Under the pieces are notes generated by a model. That model made no database searches and was not told the DNA's origin. It saw nothing but the letters and a program-made list of their open reading frames with translations. Below are positions 9,387 to 17,633 of a stretch of 64,000 nucleotides of DNA, in pieces (the stretch's first letter is position 1; each line of letters starts with the position of its first letter). The position numbers and the translations under genes are program-made. This stretch comes from DAHUXD01 sp963805495 (lineage in GTDB: Bacteria > Acidobacteriota > Thermoanaerobaculia > UBA5066 > Gp7-AA6): positions 682,001-746,000 of the forward strand of contig CAWDUQ010000002.1 of assembly GCA_963805495.1 (NCBI GenBank). The letters run 5' to 3'.

Positions 9387-10691
9387 ATGTTCCGACGCTT
9401 CGTTCTCGCGGCCGGGATTGCCGCCGCCGCGTTTCCGCTCTTCGCGCAGGCCCCCGCGCCGACGCCGGCTCCCGCCGAAGACATCCAGATCACGATCCGG
9501 GGCGGAGAGGGGCGCCGGCTGACGGTCGCCGTTCCGCCACTCTTCGCGCCCGGGACGGCCGGGCTCCAGGACAAGGTTGCCGAACCCTTCACGGCGACCC
9601 TGCGATCGGACCTCGAGTACGCGGGGGCGTTCGCCGTCGCCGAGCCGGCGCTGTACCCCGCCGGCTACCGCGACCCGACGATTCCGGACGTGGCCGACCG
9701 GTGGCTCGGCACGGGCGCCGAGGCCCTGATCGACACCCGCGGCGAGATCGCGGGAGACAAGGTCTCCATCGAGACCCGCGTCTGGGACCTGAAGTCGCGC
9801 AAGCTCATCATGGGACGCCGCTACTCGGGCGGCGCCACCTATGTCGAGCGCATCGCGCACACGATCGCCAACGACATCGTCAAATACTTCACCGGCAAGC
9901 CGGGACTCTTTCTTTCGACGATCCTCTTCGTGACCTCCCAGCCGCCCACCAAGGAAATCGCGGCCATGGACTTCGACGGCCGGGGAGTGCGGCAGCTGAC
10001 CTCGCACAAGTCGATCGCGCTCAATCCGAACGGGGCCAACGGCCGGATCGTCTACACCTCCTACGTCCATCTCTATCCGCAGATCTGGACAATGTCGCTC
10101 GACGGCGGCGACAAGCGCGAGATCCCGACGGGCCTCGAGCTGAACGCCTCGCCCTCGCTCTCGCCCGACGCGTCACAGATCGCATTCGCCGGGTCGGCGC
10201 GCGGCAGCTCGGACATCTACACGATCGGGGTGGCCGGCGGACCAGCCCGCCGCCTGACGACGAGCCGCGCCCTCGAGGCTTCGCCGGCATGGTCGCCCAC
10301 GGGCCGCCAGATCCTCTACACCTCGGACCTGACCGGAACGCCCCAGATCTACGTGATGGACGCCGAGGGCACAGGGTCGCGCCGCGTGACGCTCGCCGGA
10401 AACTGGAACGACGAGGCGGCCTGGTCGCCCGACGGCGCGCGCATCGCGTTCGCCTGCCGCAACGAGGGCGATTTCAACATCTGCGTCATGGACTTCGCGA
10501 CGGGCCAGACGATCCAGGTCACGTCCGACGGCTCGAACGGCCACCCGTCGTGGTCGCCGGACGGCGAGAAGATCGTCTATGCGTCGCGACGCAACGGATC
10601 GACGCAGATCTACACAATGGACGCGAACGGGCAGAACAAGCGCCAGCTGACGCGAGGAGGAAATCATTCCTCGCCGTGGTGGATTCCGTAA
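9387..10691 (+). CDS. tolB: TolB periplasmic beta-propeller
   Basis: Periplasmic partner of Pal, 434 aa. The start MFRRFVLAAGIAAAAFPLFA is a signal peptide preceded by AGGAG about 8 nt upstream; an ATG at 9369 overlapping the previous stop is possible but would precede that ribosome site. The N-terminal domain (~30-160) is followed by six-bladed propeller repeats of the form LSPDASQIAFAGS, WSPTGRQILYTSD, WSPDGARIAFACR and WSPDGEKIVYASR. The end (GGNHSSPWWIP) fits TolB, although the canonical C-terminus varies. Confidence 0.95.
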   Translation: MFRRFVLAAGIAAAAFPLFAQAPAPTPAPAEDIQITIRGGEGRRLTVAVPPLFAPGTAGLQDKVAEPFTATLRSDLEYAGAFAVAEPALYPAGYRDPTIPDVADRWLGTGAEALIDTRGEIAGDKVSIETRVWDLKSRKLIMGRRYSGGATYVERIAHTIANDIVKYFTGKPGLFLSTILFVTSQPPTKEIAAMDFDGRGVRQLTSHKSIALNPNGANGRIVYTSYVHLYPQIWTMSLDGGDKREIPTGLELNASPSLSPDASQIAFAGSARGSSDIYTIGVAGGPARRLTTSRALEASPAWSPTGRQILYTSDLTGTPQIYVMDAEGTGSRRVTLAGNWNDEAAWSPDGARIAFACRNEGDFNICVMDFATGQTIQVTSDGSNGHPSWSPDGEKIVYASRRNGSTQIYTMDANGQNKRQLTRGGNHSSPWWIP

Positions 10692-10728
10692 TGCGCGATT
10701 CGGACTGGGGTTTGGCGAAAGTCTTTGC

Positions 10729-10734
10729 TACACT
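10729..10734 (+). promoter_or_regulatory. possible -10 box upstream of pal
   Basis: TACACT lies in the 106-nt gap between tolB and pal, about 64 nt upstream of the pal ATG. It could give pal-cpoB their own transcript in addition to read-through from tolQRAB. The -35 match is poor. Confidence 0.35.
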
Positions 10735-10797
10735 GGGATTTCGGGCGGAGCCACCGCGTTGCGAGCCCCGCTTCACCGAATTAAGAGGGAGTACCGA

Positions 10798-11358
10798 ATG
10801 AAGAATCTCAGAAATCTCGCTGCACTCGCCCTCCTCGCCACGGTGGCGCTCGTCCTCAACTCCGGCTGTAAGAAGAAGGCCCCCACGACCGCGCAGGACG
10901 CGCGACCCCCGGTCACCGCCAAGACTTCGGACACTCAGGTCCCCCCGCCGGCGGCTCCGACGACCAGTCACGACGTGACGTCCGACGTGCTGAAGCAGGA
11001 CGTCGCGGAAATGAACAGGAAGGGCTACCTGACCGACGCCTACTTCGACTATGACCAGTCCGACCTGCGCGAGGATGCCCGTACCGCCCTCGCCGCCGAC
11101 GCCGAATGGCTCAAGAAATATCCATCGGTGCAGATCCTGATCGAGGGCCACTGCGACGAGCGCGGCACCGGCAACTACAACCTCGCGCTCGGCGACCGGC
11201 GCGCCAATGCCGCCAAGGAATACCTGGTGTCGCTCGGCATCGACTCCTCCCGCATCAAGACGGTTTCGTACGGCGAAGAGCGTCCGTTCTGCTCGGACTC
11301 GAACGAGAGCTGCTGGCAGCAGAACCGAAACGCTCATCTCGTAATCACGGCCAAGTAG
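10798..11358 (+). CDS. pal: Pal, peptidoglycan-associated lipoprotein
   Basis: Outer-membrane lipoprotein that tethers to peptidoglycan and binds TolB. The 186-aa protein starts MKNLRNLAALALLATVAL and carries a lipobox-type Cys at about residue 23 (VLNSGCKKK). A Lys/Thr/Pro-rich linker is followed by an OmpA-type peptidoglycan-binding domain: YFDYDQSDLREDA, LIEGHCDERGTGNYNLALGD and RRANAAKEYLVSLGI. The start is chosen for the AAGAGGGA ribosome site upstream and the clean signal peptide. Confidence 0.95.
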   Translation: MKNLRNLAALALLATVALVLNSGCKKKAPTTAQDARPPVTAKTSDTQVPPPAAPTTSHDVTSDVLKQDVAEMNRKGYLTDAYFDYDQSDLREDARTALAADAEWLKKYPSVQILIEGHCDERGTGNYNLALGDRRANAAKEYLVSLGIDSSRIKTVSYGEERPFCSDSNESCWQQNRNAHLVITAK

Positions 11359-11359
11359 C

Positions 11360-12193
11360 TTGACGGGTCCCCGGCGCTTCGGCCTGTATGGCCTGCTCGC
11401 GGCAACAGCGCTGGCGGGCGTCGCGTGTGTCTCGTCCGACGACATCGAGGGTCTGCACCGCCAGATGGGCGAGATCCAGAGGCAGATCCAGACTCTCGAG
11501 AAGAAATCCTCGAGCAAGGAAGAGGTCGAGAAGCTCAACCAGAACGTCGCCGCGCAGACGACGCAGCTGCTGAAGTCGAATGCGGACACGGCGATCCGGC
11601 TCTCCGAGCTGACGACCAAGATGGAGCAGCTCGAGGCCAAGCTCGAGGACACCAACCGCCGCCTCTCGCAGCTCTCCCAGCAGATCGCCGAGACCCAGAG
11701 CGAGTTGCTGCGACTCCGCAACGCCGGCGCGGTAACGACGATGCCCGGCGGTCCGCCCTCCGGCGCGCCGGGGGACCCGTCCCCGGCACGGTCGGGCTCG
11801 GCCGGGCCCTCGCCGTCCGAGCTCTACGACACCGCGTACGGCGACTACTCCAAGGGGCGCTATGCCCTCGCGATCCAGGGATTTCAGGACTATCTCTCGA
11901 GCTATCCCTCGACCGACCTCTCCGACAACGCCCAGTACTGGATCGGCGAGTCGCACTTCGCCCAGCGGAAGTTTCCGGAGGCGATCGGGGATTTCACGGA
12001 GCTCCTCAAGCAGTGGCCCGCGAGCGACAAGGCGGCGGCCGCGCTGCTCAAGAAGGCCTACGCCCTTCTCGAGCTCGGCCAGAAGGCCGAGGGCGTCGTG
12101 CAGCTCCAGTACGTCATCCACGAGTTCCCGACCTCCGAGGAGGCCCGCCTGGCCCGGGCGAGGCTCAAGTCCATCGGGGTCGACGCCAGGTAA
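11360..12193 (+). CDS. cpoB: CpoB/YbgF, Tol-Pal accessory TPR protein
   Basis: 277 aa periplasmic protein that in other bacteria coordinates peptidoglycan synthesis with Tol-Pal constriction. It begins at a TTG one nucleotide after the pal stop, with a signal segment ending in GVACVSS (possible lipoprotein Cys). Residues ~30-115 form a coiled coil (MGEIQRQIQTLEKK, TTKMEQLEAKLEDTNRRL), as in YbgF. A Pro/Gly/Ser linker leads to C-terminal TPR repeats: YDTAYGDYSKGRYALAIQGF, AQYWIGESHFAQRKFPEAI and KAYALLELGQKAEGV. It is the last gene of the Tol-Pal cluster. Confidence 0.92.
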   Translation: MTGPRRFGLYGLLAATALAGVACVSSDDIEGLHRQMGEIQRQIQTLEKKSSSKEEVEKLNQNVAAQTTQLLKSNADTAIRLSELTTKMEQLEAKLEDTNRRLSQLSQQIAETQSELLRLRNAGAVTTMPGGPPSGAPGDPSPARSGSAGPSPSELYDTAYGDYSKGRYALAIQGFQDYLSSYPSTDLSDNAQYWIGESHFAQRKFPEAIGDFTELLKQWPASDKAAAALLKKAYALLELGQKAEGVVQLQYVIHEFPTSEEARLARARLKSIGVDAR

Positions 12194-12202
12194 CCCGCCC
12201 GC

Positions 12203-12230
12203 TTGAACGGCCGCCGAAACGCGATATTCT
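12203..12230 (+). promoter_or_regulatory. rpsT promoter
   Basis: TTGAAC (12203-12208) and TATTCT (12225-12230) are spaced 16 bp apart, one of the two best -35/-10 pairs in the window. It gives a leader of about 60 nt before the rpsT ATG at 12299. An AGGAG (~12279) sits 15 nt from the start, rather far for a Shine-Dalgarno sequence. Confidence 0.65.
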
Positions 12231-12298
12231 CCCCCACCCGGTCCGCCGACCCGCGGCCCGAACCGGAACGAATAGCTTAGGAGCGAACAGCAGCCACC

Positions 12299-12547
12299 AT
12301 GGCCAACATCAAGTCCGCCGAGAAACGCATCCGAACCAACGCCAAGAAGCGCGCCCGCAACAAGGCCCGCATCTCGCGCCTCCGGGGAGTCGTCAAGAAG
12401 TACGGCGCCGCCGATTCGAAGAAGAAGACCGAGACCCTGCCGGCGACGCACTCGGCGATCGACCGGGCGTTGTCGAAGGGCGTCATCCACCGCAACGCCG
12501 CCGGCCGGTACAAGAGCCGCCTCGCCAAGAAAGCCGCCGCGAAGTAA
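12299..12547 (+). CDS. rpsT: 30S ribosomal protein S20
   Basis: 82 aa, very Lys/Arg/Ala-rich, with the S20 hallmark start MANIKSAEKRIRTNAKKRARN and the C-terminal GVIHRNAAGRYKSRLAKK. Binds 16S rRNA early in 30S assembly. It is monocistronic, with its own promoter and a downstream convergent gap full of repeats that may act in termination. Confidence 0.97.
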   Translation: MANIKSAEKRIRTNAKKRARNKARISRLRGVVKKYGAADSKKKTETLPATHSAIDRALSKGVIHRNAAGRYKSRLAKKAAAK

Positions 12548-12628
12548 CCCTCGCGAACGCTGCGCGTCGGGTCTGCGCTCCCTGCGGCGCACCACGAAAA
12601 CAACCTTCGCGGCCCCGCGTTTCGTCAC
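12548..12628 (+). repeat. convergent gap: partial, inverted copy of the repeat head after rpsT
   Basis: The sequence at 12558-12593 (ACGCTGCGCG...GGGTCTGCGC...GCGGCGCACC) resembles the first ~45 nt of the composite repeat described next. It lies in the opposite orientation, directly downstream of the rpsT stop, and can form a TGCGC/GCGCA stem. The remaining bases to 12628 show no gene. Confidence 0.45.
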
Positions 12629-12856
12629 GGGCGGCCACAAGGGCCGCCCCTACGACCGGAGTCAGACAGCCTCATTTCCGCGGCACCGCACCATCCGTTC
12701 GCGGCGCGGATAGTCTCCCGACCGAAGGGAGGGAGGAGGTCCGCGCCGCGGGAGCAAAGCGCGCAGCGCAGGGTCAGGCCTGCGGTCGAGCCCGTCTGGC
12801 GAGCCGCAGGCCGGTGCGCCGCAGGCGCAGACCCGAAGCGGAGCGCGCAGCGACGG
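12629..12856 (-). repeat. composite structured repeat, copy B (3' of lptE)
   Basis: Read on the minus strand, it begins at the base after the lptE stop. Positions 12701-12856 match 61401-61557 with about 17 differences over 156 positions (hand alignment). They include a GGGTC...GACCC closing pair, a 9-bp GGCCTGCGG/CCGCAGGCC stem and a CTCCC...GGGAG hairpin at 12715-12735. A less conserved ~40-bp spacer leads to CTCCGGTCGTAG and the perfect 8-bp palindrome GGGCGGCC/GGCCGCCC (arms 12629-12636 and 12642-12649). No gene is credible inside it. Confidence 0.8.
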
Positions 12857-13375
12857 CTAAAAACCCTCCAGCATGCTCGTCACGAGGCTCTGGGCGTACC
12901 GGTCGGCGACACGGTCGATGGCGTCGTTCTCCCGGTCGACGTAGGTCGCGGCGGTGGCGTTGAACTGGTAGTTGTCGCGGAAGGTGAAAGCCGGGTTCTC
13001 CCAGAGGACCTTTCCCTCCGGAAGCGTCTTCAGGGAGGCCCGGGTGGTGATCTGAACCTGGTAATCGGTGGCGCGGCCCTGCGAGTCGAAGGCCACCGGA
13101 AAAAGATTGAAGGCCACGACGGCGCCCGAGAGCACGGCGTCCGCCCCGTCGGAGGCGGCCTGGACCTTGAAGCGGCCGCGGGACGCGAGTTCCCGCGCGA
13201 TCTCGCCCGAGAGGCGCTGCTCGAGGCCGACCCGCTGGGTCATGTTCTCGAGCGTCGTGAACTGGACGACCCGGATATTTTCCGGCAGCGACGAGCCCTT
13301 CCCGACCAGGGTGTAGCCGCACCCGGCGGCGAGAACGAGCCCGGACAGCACCGCGACGGCGGCCGCCCGCTTCAA
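12857..13375 (-). CDS. lptE: LptE, LPS-assembly lipoprotein
   Basis: 172 aa outer-membrane lipoprotein that plugs LptD during LPS insertion. Lipobox LVLAAGCGYTLVG places the acylated Cys near residue 18, and GCGYTL is the typical LptE mature start. The VVQFTTLENMTQRVGLEQRL region and AVLSGAVVAFNL strand fit the LptE fold. The TTG start at 13375 overlaps the leuS TGA (TTGA), as LptE often follows leuS. The composite repeat begins immediately after its stop codon. Confidence 0.88.
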   Translation of the reverse strand: MKRAAAVAVLSGLVLAAGCGYTLVGKGSSLPENIRVVQFTTLENMTQRVGLEQRLSGEIARELASRGRFKVQAASDGADAVLSGAVVAFNLFPVAFDSQGRATDYQVQITTRASLKTLPEGKVLWENPAFTFRDNYQFNATAATYVDRENDAIDRVADRYAQSLVTSMLEGF

Positions 13376-15849
13376 CGCACCACCAGGTTCAGCAGCCGGT
13401 CCGGCACGAACACGGTGCGTGCGATCTCCTTGCCCTCCACCCAGGACTGGATCCGGGGGTCTTCGCGGGCCCGCGCCATCGCTTCCGATTCCGTGGCGCC
13501 GCGGGCGACCTCGAGCTTGCCTCGCACCTTGCCGTTGACCTGGACCACCAGGGTCACCGCGAGCGTCGTCGCGAGCTCCGGATCGGCGACCGGCCAGGAG
13601 GCCTCGACGAGGAAGCCCTTCTCGCCGAACCGCTGCCACCACTCCTCCGTCAGGTGCGGCGCGATCGGATGGAGCAGCTTCACGAGGGTTCGCACGGCGT
13701 CCCGCAGGGCCGGCGCCGACTCGCTCCCGGCCTCGAGGGCCTCGGCGATGCCTCGCTGGAACTCCATCAGGGCGGCCACCGCGGTGTGAAAGTGAAACGC
13801 CGCGGCGTCCCGCGTCACGCGGTCGATCGTGCGGTGGCTCAACCGCGAAAGTGGAGTGTCGCGAGGGCCGGCCGGACCGCCGAGGGTCAGATCCTCGACC
13901 CGGCCGCACAGCTCGTGCACGCGGTGCAGGAAGCGCGACGCCCCGAGCACGCCCTCTTCCGACCACTCCGACTCCTTCTCGGGCGGGCCGATGAAGAGCG
14001 TGTAGACGCGGAGGGTGTCGGCGCCGTACCGCGTGATGAGCTCGTCCGGCGAGACGGTGTTGCCCCGGGACTTCGACATCTTCTCGACCTTGCCGGTCGA
14101 GGGGTTCAGGCGCGTGATCATGCCCTGGTTGAAGAGGCGCTCGAAGGGCTCCTCGAGGTGGACGAGACCCATGTCCTTCAGGACCCGGCAAACGAAGCGG
14201 GCGTAGAGCAGGTGCAGAATCGCGTGCTCGATGCCGCCGATGTACTGGTCGACCGGGAGCCACCGGTCGACGCGCGCGGTGTCGACCATCTTCTCGGCGT
14301 CGGCCGGGTTGAGGAACCGCAGGTAATACCAGGAAGAGTCGACGAAGGTGTCCATCGTGTCGGTCTCCCGGCGCGCGGGTCCGCCGCACTTCGGACACCG
14401 GGTCTGGACGAAGGCCTCCGACTTCTCGAGCGGGTTGCCCTCGGCGCCCCGAAACTCGACGTCCTCCGGCAGGAGCACGGGAAGCTCCGCGTCCGGCACG
14501 GGCACCACGCCGCAGCCCGGGCAGTGGACCGCCGGAATGGGCGTGCCCCAGTAGCGCTGCCGGGAGATCAGCCAGTCGCGCAGGCGATAACCGACCTTGC
14601 GTTTCCCGACCCCTTTGTCCTCCAGCCACGCGATCGCCACCCGGACAGCCTCGGTACCGTTGGGCGTGCCGTCCCAACTTCCGGAGCCGACGAGGACGCC
14701 GTCGTGGGGTCGCGGCCCGGTCATGGTCGCCGGATCGATGTCCCCCTCCTCCGTCCGGTAGACGGGCCGCACGGCGAGCCCGTAGCGGCGCGCGAACTCG
14801 AAGTCCCGCTGATCGTGCGCCGGCACGCCCATGAGCGCGCCGGTCCCGTAGTCAGGAAGGACGAAGTTGGCGAGCCAGACCGGGATCGACTCGCCCGTGG
14901 CCGGGTTGATCGCCGTCGCTCCGGTCTCGAGTCCTTCCTTCTCGGCGCCCTCGGCCTCGCGCTCCAGGCGCGACTCGCGGCGCACGCGATCCACGAAAGC
15001 CTCGATCTCGGCCTTCCGGGGGGACCGCGCCGCCAGCTGCTCGACGGCCGGGTGCTCGGGCGCCAGGGCCATGAACGTCGCGCCGTAGAGGGTGTCGGGA
15101 CGGGTCGTGAAGACCTTGAGCGGTTCGGCGAGGCCGTCGATGCGAAAGAGAATCTCCGCTCCGTCGGAGCGCCCGATCCAGTTGCGCTGCATCGTCTTGA
15201 CCCGTTCGGACCAGTGCGGCAGCCGGTCGAGGCCCTCGAGCAGGCGCTCGGCGTAGTCGGTCACACGGAAGAACCACTGCGTCAGGTCGCGGATCTCCAC
15301 CAGGTCGTCGGAGCGCTCGCAACGGCCGTCGACGACCTGCTCGTTGGCGAGGACCGTACGGCAGCCCGGGCACCAGTTGACCGGCGCAGTCTTGCGGTAC
15401 GCGAGCCCGCGCTCCCACATCCGCAGGAAGAGCCACTGGTTCCACCGGTAGTAGGCCGGATCGCACGAGGCGAGCTCTTTGGACCAGTCGTACAGGCAAC
15501 CCAGGCTGAAGAGCTGTTCCTTCATGCGCCCGATGTTCGCGAGCGTGTGCTCCCGGGGATGGACGCCGCTCTGGATCGCCGCGTTCTCCGCCGGCAGACC
15601 GAACGCGTCCCAGCCCATCGGGTTCAGGGCCTTCCGGCCAGCCATCCGCTCCCGGCGGTAGAGCGCGTCGCCCAGGATGTAGTTGCGCCCGTGGCCCACG
15701 TGAAGGCGGCTGCCGGACGGATACGGGTACATGTTGAGCATGTAGAACTCGTCGCCCGGCACGGCCGTGTCGACGTAGGCGACGCGCGCCTCGGCCCAGC
15801 GCCGCTGCCACTTGCCTTCGACCTCTCCGGGCGCGTACTTCTCCGCCAT
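13372..15849 (-). CDS. leuS: leucyl-tRNA synthetase
   Basis: Class Ia synthetase, 825 aa from the ATG at 15849. HIGH-type motif HVGHGRNYILGD near residue 50, the editing (CP1) domain in the middle (TTRPDTLYGATFMALAPEHP), zinc-ribbon-like CPGCGVV and CPKCGG, and KMSKSRGN at ~600. A TTG at 15861 would also be in frame but sits inside the TATATT -10 box, so the ATG 10 nt downstream of that box is preferred. The short leader leaves no room for a T-box or attenuator. Confidence 0.97.
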   Translation of the reverse strand: MAEKYAPGEVEGKWQRRWAEARVAYVDTAVPGDEFYMLNMYPYPSGSRLHVGHGRNYILGDALYRRERMAGRKALNPMGWDAFGLPAENAAIQSGVHPREHTLANIGRMKEQLFSLGCLYDWSKELASCDPAYYRWNQWLFLRMWERGLAYRKTAPVNWCPGCRTVLANEQVVDGRCERSDDLVEIRDLTQWFFRVTDYAERLLEGLDRLPHWSERVKTMQRNWIGRSDGAEILFRIDGLAEPLKVFTTRPDTLYGATFMALAPEHPAVEQLAARSPRKAEIEAFVDRVRRESRLEREAEGAEKEGLETGATAINPATGESIPVWLANFVLPDYGTGALMGVPAHDQRDFEFARRYGLAVRPVYRTEEGDIDPATMTGPRPHDGVLVGSGSWDGTPNGTEAVRVAIAWLEDKGVGKRKVGYRLRDWLISRQRYWGTPIPAVHCPGCGVVPVPDAELPVLLPEDVEFRGAEGNPLEKSEAFVQTRCPKCGGPARRETDTMDTFVDSSWYYLRFLNPADAEKMVDTARVDRWLPVDQYIGGIEHAILHLLYARFVCRVLKDMGLVHLEEPFERLFNQGMITRLNPSTGKVEKMSKSRGNTVSPDELITRYGADTLRVYTLFIGPPEKESEWSEEGVLGASRFLHRVHELCGRVEDLTLGGPAGPRDTPLSRLSHRTIDRVTRDAAAFHFHTAVAALMEFQRGIAEALEAGSESAPALRDAVRTLVKLLHPIAPHLTEEWWQRFGEKGFLVEASWPVADPELATTLAVTLVVQVNGKVRGKLEVARGATESEAMARAREDPRIQSWVEGKEIARTVFVPDRLLNLVVR

Positions 15850-15859
15850 GGGAGCGGGC

Positions 15860-15865
15860 AATATA
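15860..15865 (-). promoter_or_regulatory. leuS -10 box (near-leaderless)
   Basis: TATATT on the minus strand, 10 nt before the leuS ATG at 15849. The predicted transcript has a leader of only a few nucleotides. The box decides the leuS start by overlapping the alternative TTG. Confidence 0.6.
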
Positions 15866-15891
15866 CCCGAAGCCTCGCGGCCTTCGTGCCG

Positions 15892-16671
15892 CTAGCGGGT
15901 GGCGGGCCGAATCCGAAGTGTCGCGTCCGGAAGGCGGCGAACCGGAAAATCGAGCGCGCCCGACCTCTCGATGGCGGTGACCGTCAGATTCCGGGGCCGT
16001 TCGAACGCGCGGCGCCCGAACGCAACGTAGCGCGCATCGACCGCGTTGATCGACGAGAAGGGGTCCGAAAAGACGAATCCGCGGTCCGGGTAGTAGACCT
16101 CGATCCAGCGATGGTAGACGCCGCCGATTCGGGCGTCGTAGCCGTCCGTGCCCGGCTTCGTTCGGAGGATGCCCTGGACCGTGCGCGCCGGTATGCCGAC
16201 GCGCCGCAGCAGGTCGACCGCGAGCTCGGCGAAGCCGACACAGTGGGCGCGGCGCGAGGCGAAAACCGAGGTCGGGTCCTGGAGGCGGCTGCGGTCGGGG
16301 TCGTACCGCAGATAGGAGGCCATCCCCGCGAGGATCCGCTCGACCGCGCCGGCCTGCGACCGCGCGCCGGCGGCGAGCGTCCGCGCGAACGCGTCGCGCT
16401 CGGGCGAGGCGAGGATGTCCGCGTCACGCGCAACGGCCGTCGGGAACGGCGCGCGGCTCGCCAGCGGCCCACCCGAGACCCGGACGGTCAGGTCGAGCCC
16501 GCCGTCGACTCGCGGCGAAACCGCCAGCGAGTAGCCGTCATTGTCGTACTGATCGAAGAGCTTCGCGTCCGGGCCGGTCGCCCGGTACACCGCGAGCTCG
16601 TCGGCCCCGGCGCCCCGGGGCGAAAGGACGAGGACGGAGGCCAGAAGGAAGGCCGAGGCCGCCTGCCTCAC
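15892..16671 (-). CDS. exported transglutaminase-like protein
   Basis: 259 aa with a signal peptide (VRQAASAFLLASVLVLSPRGAGA). The core carries the transglutaminase/protease triad pattern: Cys in RRAHCVGFAELAVDLLRR, His in VYHRWIEVYYP and Asp in FSDPFSSIN. In bacteria such domains act as peptidases or amidases as often as crosslinkers, so the substrate is unknown. The GTG start overlaps the nusB TGA (GTGA); it ends 30 nt from the start of the leuS promoter region. Last gene of the ribH-nusB operon. Confidence 0.8.
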   Translation of the reverse strand: MRQAASAFLLASVLVLSPRGAGADELAVYRATGPDAKLFDQYDNDGYSLAVSPRVDGGLDLTVRVSGGPLASRAPFPTAVARDADILASPERDAFARTLAAGARSQAGAVERILAGMASYLRYDPDRSRLQDPTSVFASRRAHCVGFAELAVDLLRRVGIPARTVQGILRTKPGTDGYDARIGGVYHRWIEVYYPDRGFVFSDPFSSINAVDARYVAFGRRAFERPRNLTVTAIERSGALDFPVRRLPDATLRIRPATR

Positions 16672-17090
16672 GCCGACGGGACCTCGCCGCGCCGGGCCTT
16701 GAGCACACCGTCGAGAATGCCGTTGATGAACTGCGAGGACTTGGGCGTCGAGAAGCGCTTGGCGATCTCGAGCGCCTCGTCGATGACGACCGGCCGCGGG
16801 GTCTCCGGCTCGTGGAGAAGCTCGAAGAGGGCCAGCCTCAGGATGTTGCGGTCGACAACGGGCATGCGCGCGAGCCTCCAGTGGTCCGCCTGCCGCGAGA
16901 TCAGCGCGTCGAGGTCTTCGCGGTGACCCAGGGTCCCCTCGACCAGCCGGCGGGTGAAGTCCTGGACGGCCTCGGGGACCTTCTTCAGGTCGTCCGAGCG
17001 GCGAAACATCTCCTGCGGCTCCGTGCCGGAGACGTCGTGCTCGTAGAGCATCTGGAGCGCGAGCTCCCGGGCCTTGCGCCGCGCCCCCAT
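16668..17090 (-). CDS. nusB: transcription antitermination factor NusB
   Basis: 140 aa. MGARRKARELALQMLYEHDVSG is the typical NusB start, and DRNILRLALFELLHEPETPRPVVIDEALEIAKRF... followed by FINGILDGVLK are conserved family blocks. Binds boxA RNA with NusE/S10 during rRNA transcription. It begins directly after the ribH stop codon (no gap), matching the common ribH-nusB order. Confidence 0.96.
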   Translation of the reverse strand: MGARRKARELALQMLYEHDVSGTEPQEMFRRSDDLKKVPEAVQDFTRRLVEGTLGHREDLDALISRQADHWRLARMPVVDRNILRLALFELLHEPETPRPVVIDEALEIAKRFSTPKSSQFINGILDGVLKARRGEVPSA

Positions 17091-17588
17091 CTACCGGGCC
17101 TTCAGCTGACGGCGGAGGTTCGCCATCTCGATCGCGGCCTCGGCCGCCTCGATGCCCTTGTCCGTCCGGCGGCGGGCCTGCTCCATCGTGTCGCAGGTGA
17201 GGATTCCGAACCCGAGCGGCACGCCGGTCTCGACCGAGAGCGCGGCCAGGGCCGAGGCCACGGCGTGGCCGAGCACCTCGTGATGGCTGGTTTCGCCTCG
17301 GACGATCGCCGCGAGCGCGATCACGGCGTGAGGCTTGCCTGCATCGACGAGGGCCCGCACGCCGGAGGCGACTTCGAACGCTCCCGGTACGCGGGCCACC
17401 GAGACGTCCTCGGGCCGGGCCCCCCGCCGACGAAGCGTGTCGAGCGCGGCGGCGAGCATGGCGTCGGTCACGGTCGGGTTCCAGCGGGCGCAGACGACGG
17501 CGAGGCGCAACCCCGAGGCGTCGAGGCTCCCCTCGTACTGCTTCGGCGAGAAAGACACCGCCACGCGGCGCGGCACGCGCATGCTCAA
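17091..17588 (-). CDS. ribH: 6,7-dimethyl-8-ribityllumazine synthase
   Basis: Penultimate enzyme of riboflavin synthesis (165 aa). Motifs: WNPTVTDAMLAAALDTLRRRG, VPGAFEV, AAIVRGETSHHEVLGHAV (the catalytic His is in the TSHHE segment) and GFGILTCDTMEQARRR. Start: TTG at 17588 has GAGG 8 nt upstream; an ATG at 17582 is the alternative. The gap to the next gene is only 45 nt, too short for an FMN riboswitch. Confidence 0.95.
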   Translation of the reverse strand: MSMRVPRRVAVSFSPKQYEGSLDASGLRLAVVCARWNPTVTDAMLAAALDTLRRRGARPEDVSVARVPGAFEVASGVRALVDAGKPHAVIALAAIVRGETSHHEVLGHAVASALAALSVETGVPLGFGILTCDTMEQARRRTDKGIEAAEAAIEMANLRRQLKAR

Positions 17589-17612
17589 AGGACCGTCCTC
17601 GTTGAAAATCGA

Positions 17613-17618
17613 ATTGTA
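17613..17618 (-). promoter_or_regulatory. ribH operon -10 box
   Basis: TACAAT on the minus strand, 24 nt before the TTG at 17588, in the context GGTTACAAT. It lies in the short gap after the PfkB kinase gene and would drive ribH-nusB-transglutaminase. Confidence 0.5.
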
Positions 17619-17633
17619 ACCCGGCCCGGCCGC

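Noticed and set aside
12774..12963. Open frames running through the repeat at 12.7-12.9 kb and a similar one at 61.4 kb with alike translations
   Set aside because: The similarity comes from the repeated DNA element; frames have no start signals and the stems explain the conservation.
13654..16926. Very long open frame (over 1,000 codons) on the plus strand opposite leuS and the transglutaminase gene
   Set aside because: It is the antisense shadow of clear genes in a GC-rich genome; its Arg/Gly/Asp-rich translation matches no protein logic.
17589..17633. FMN riboswitch upstream of ribH
   Set aside because: The gap is only 45 nt and holds a promoter; there is no space for an RFN element.
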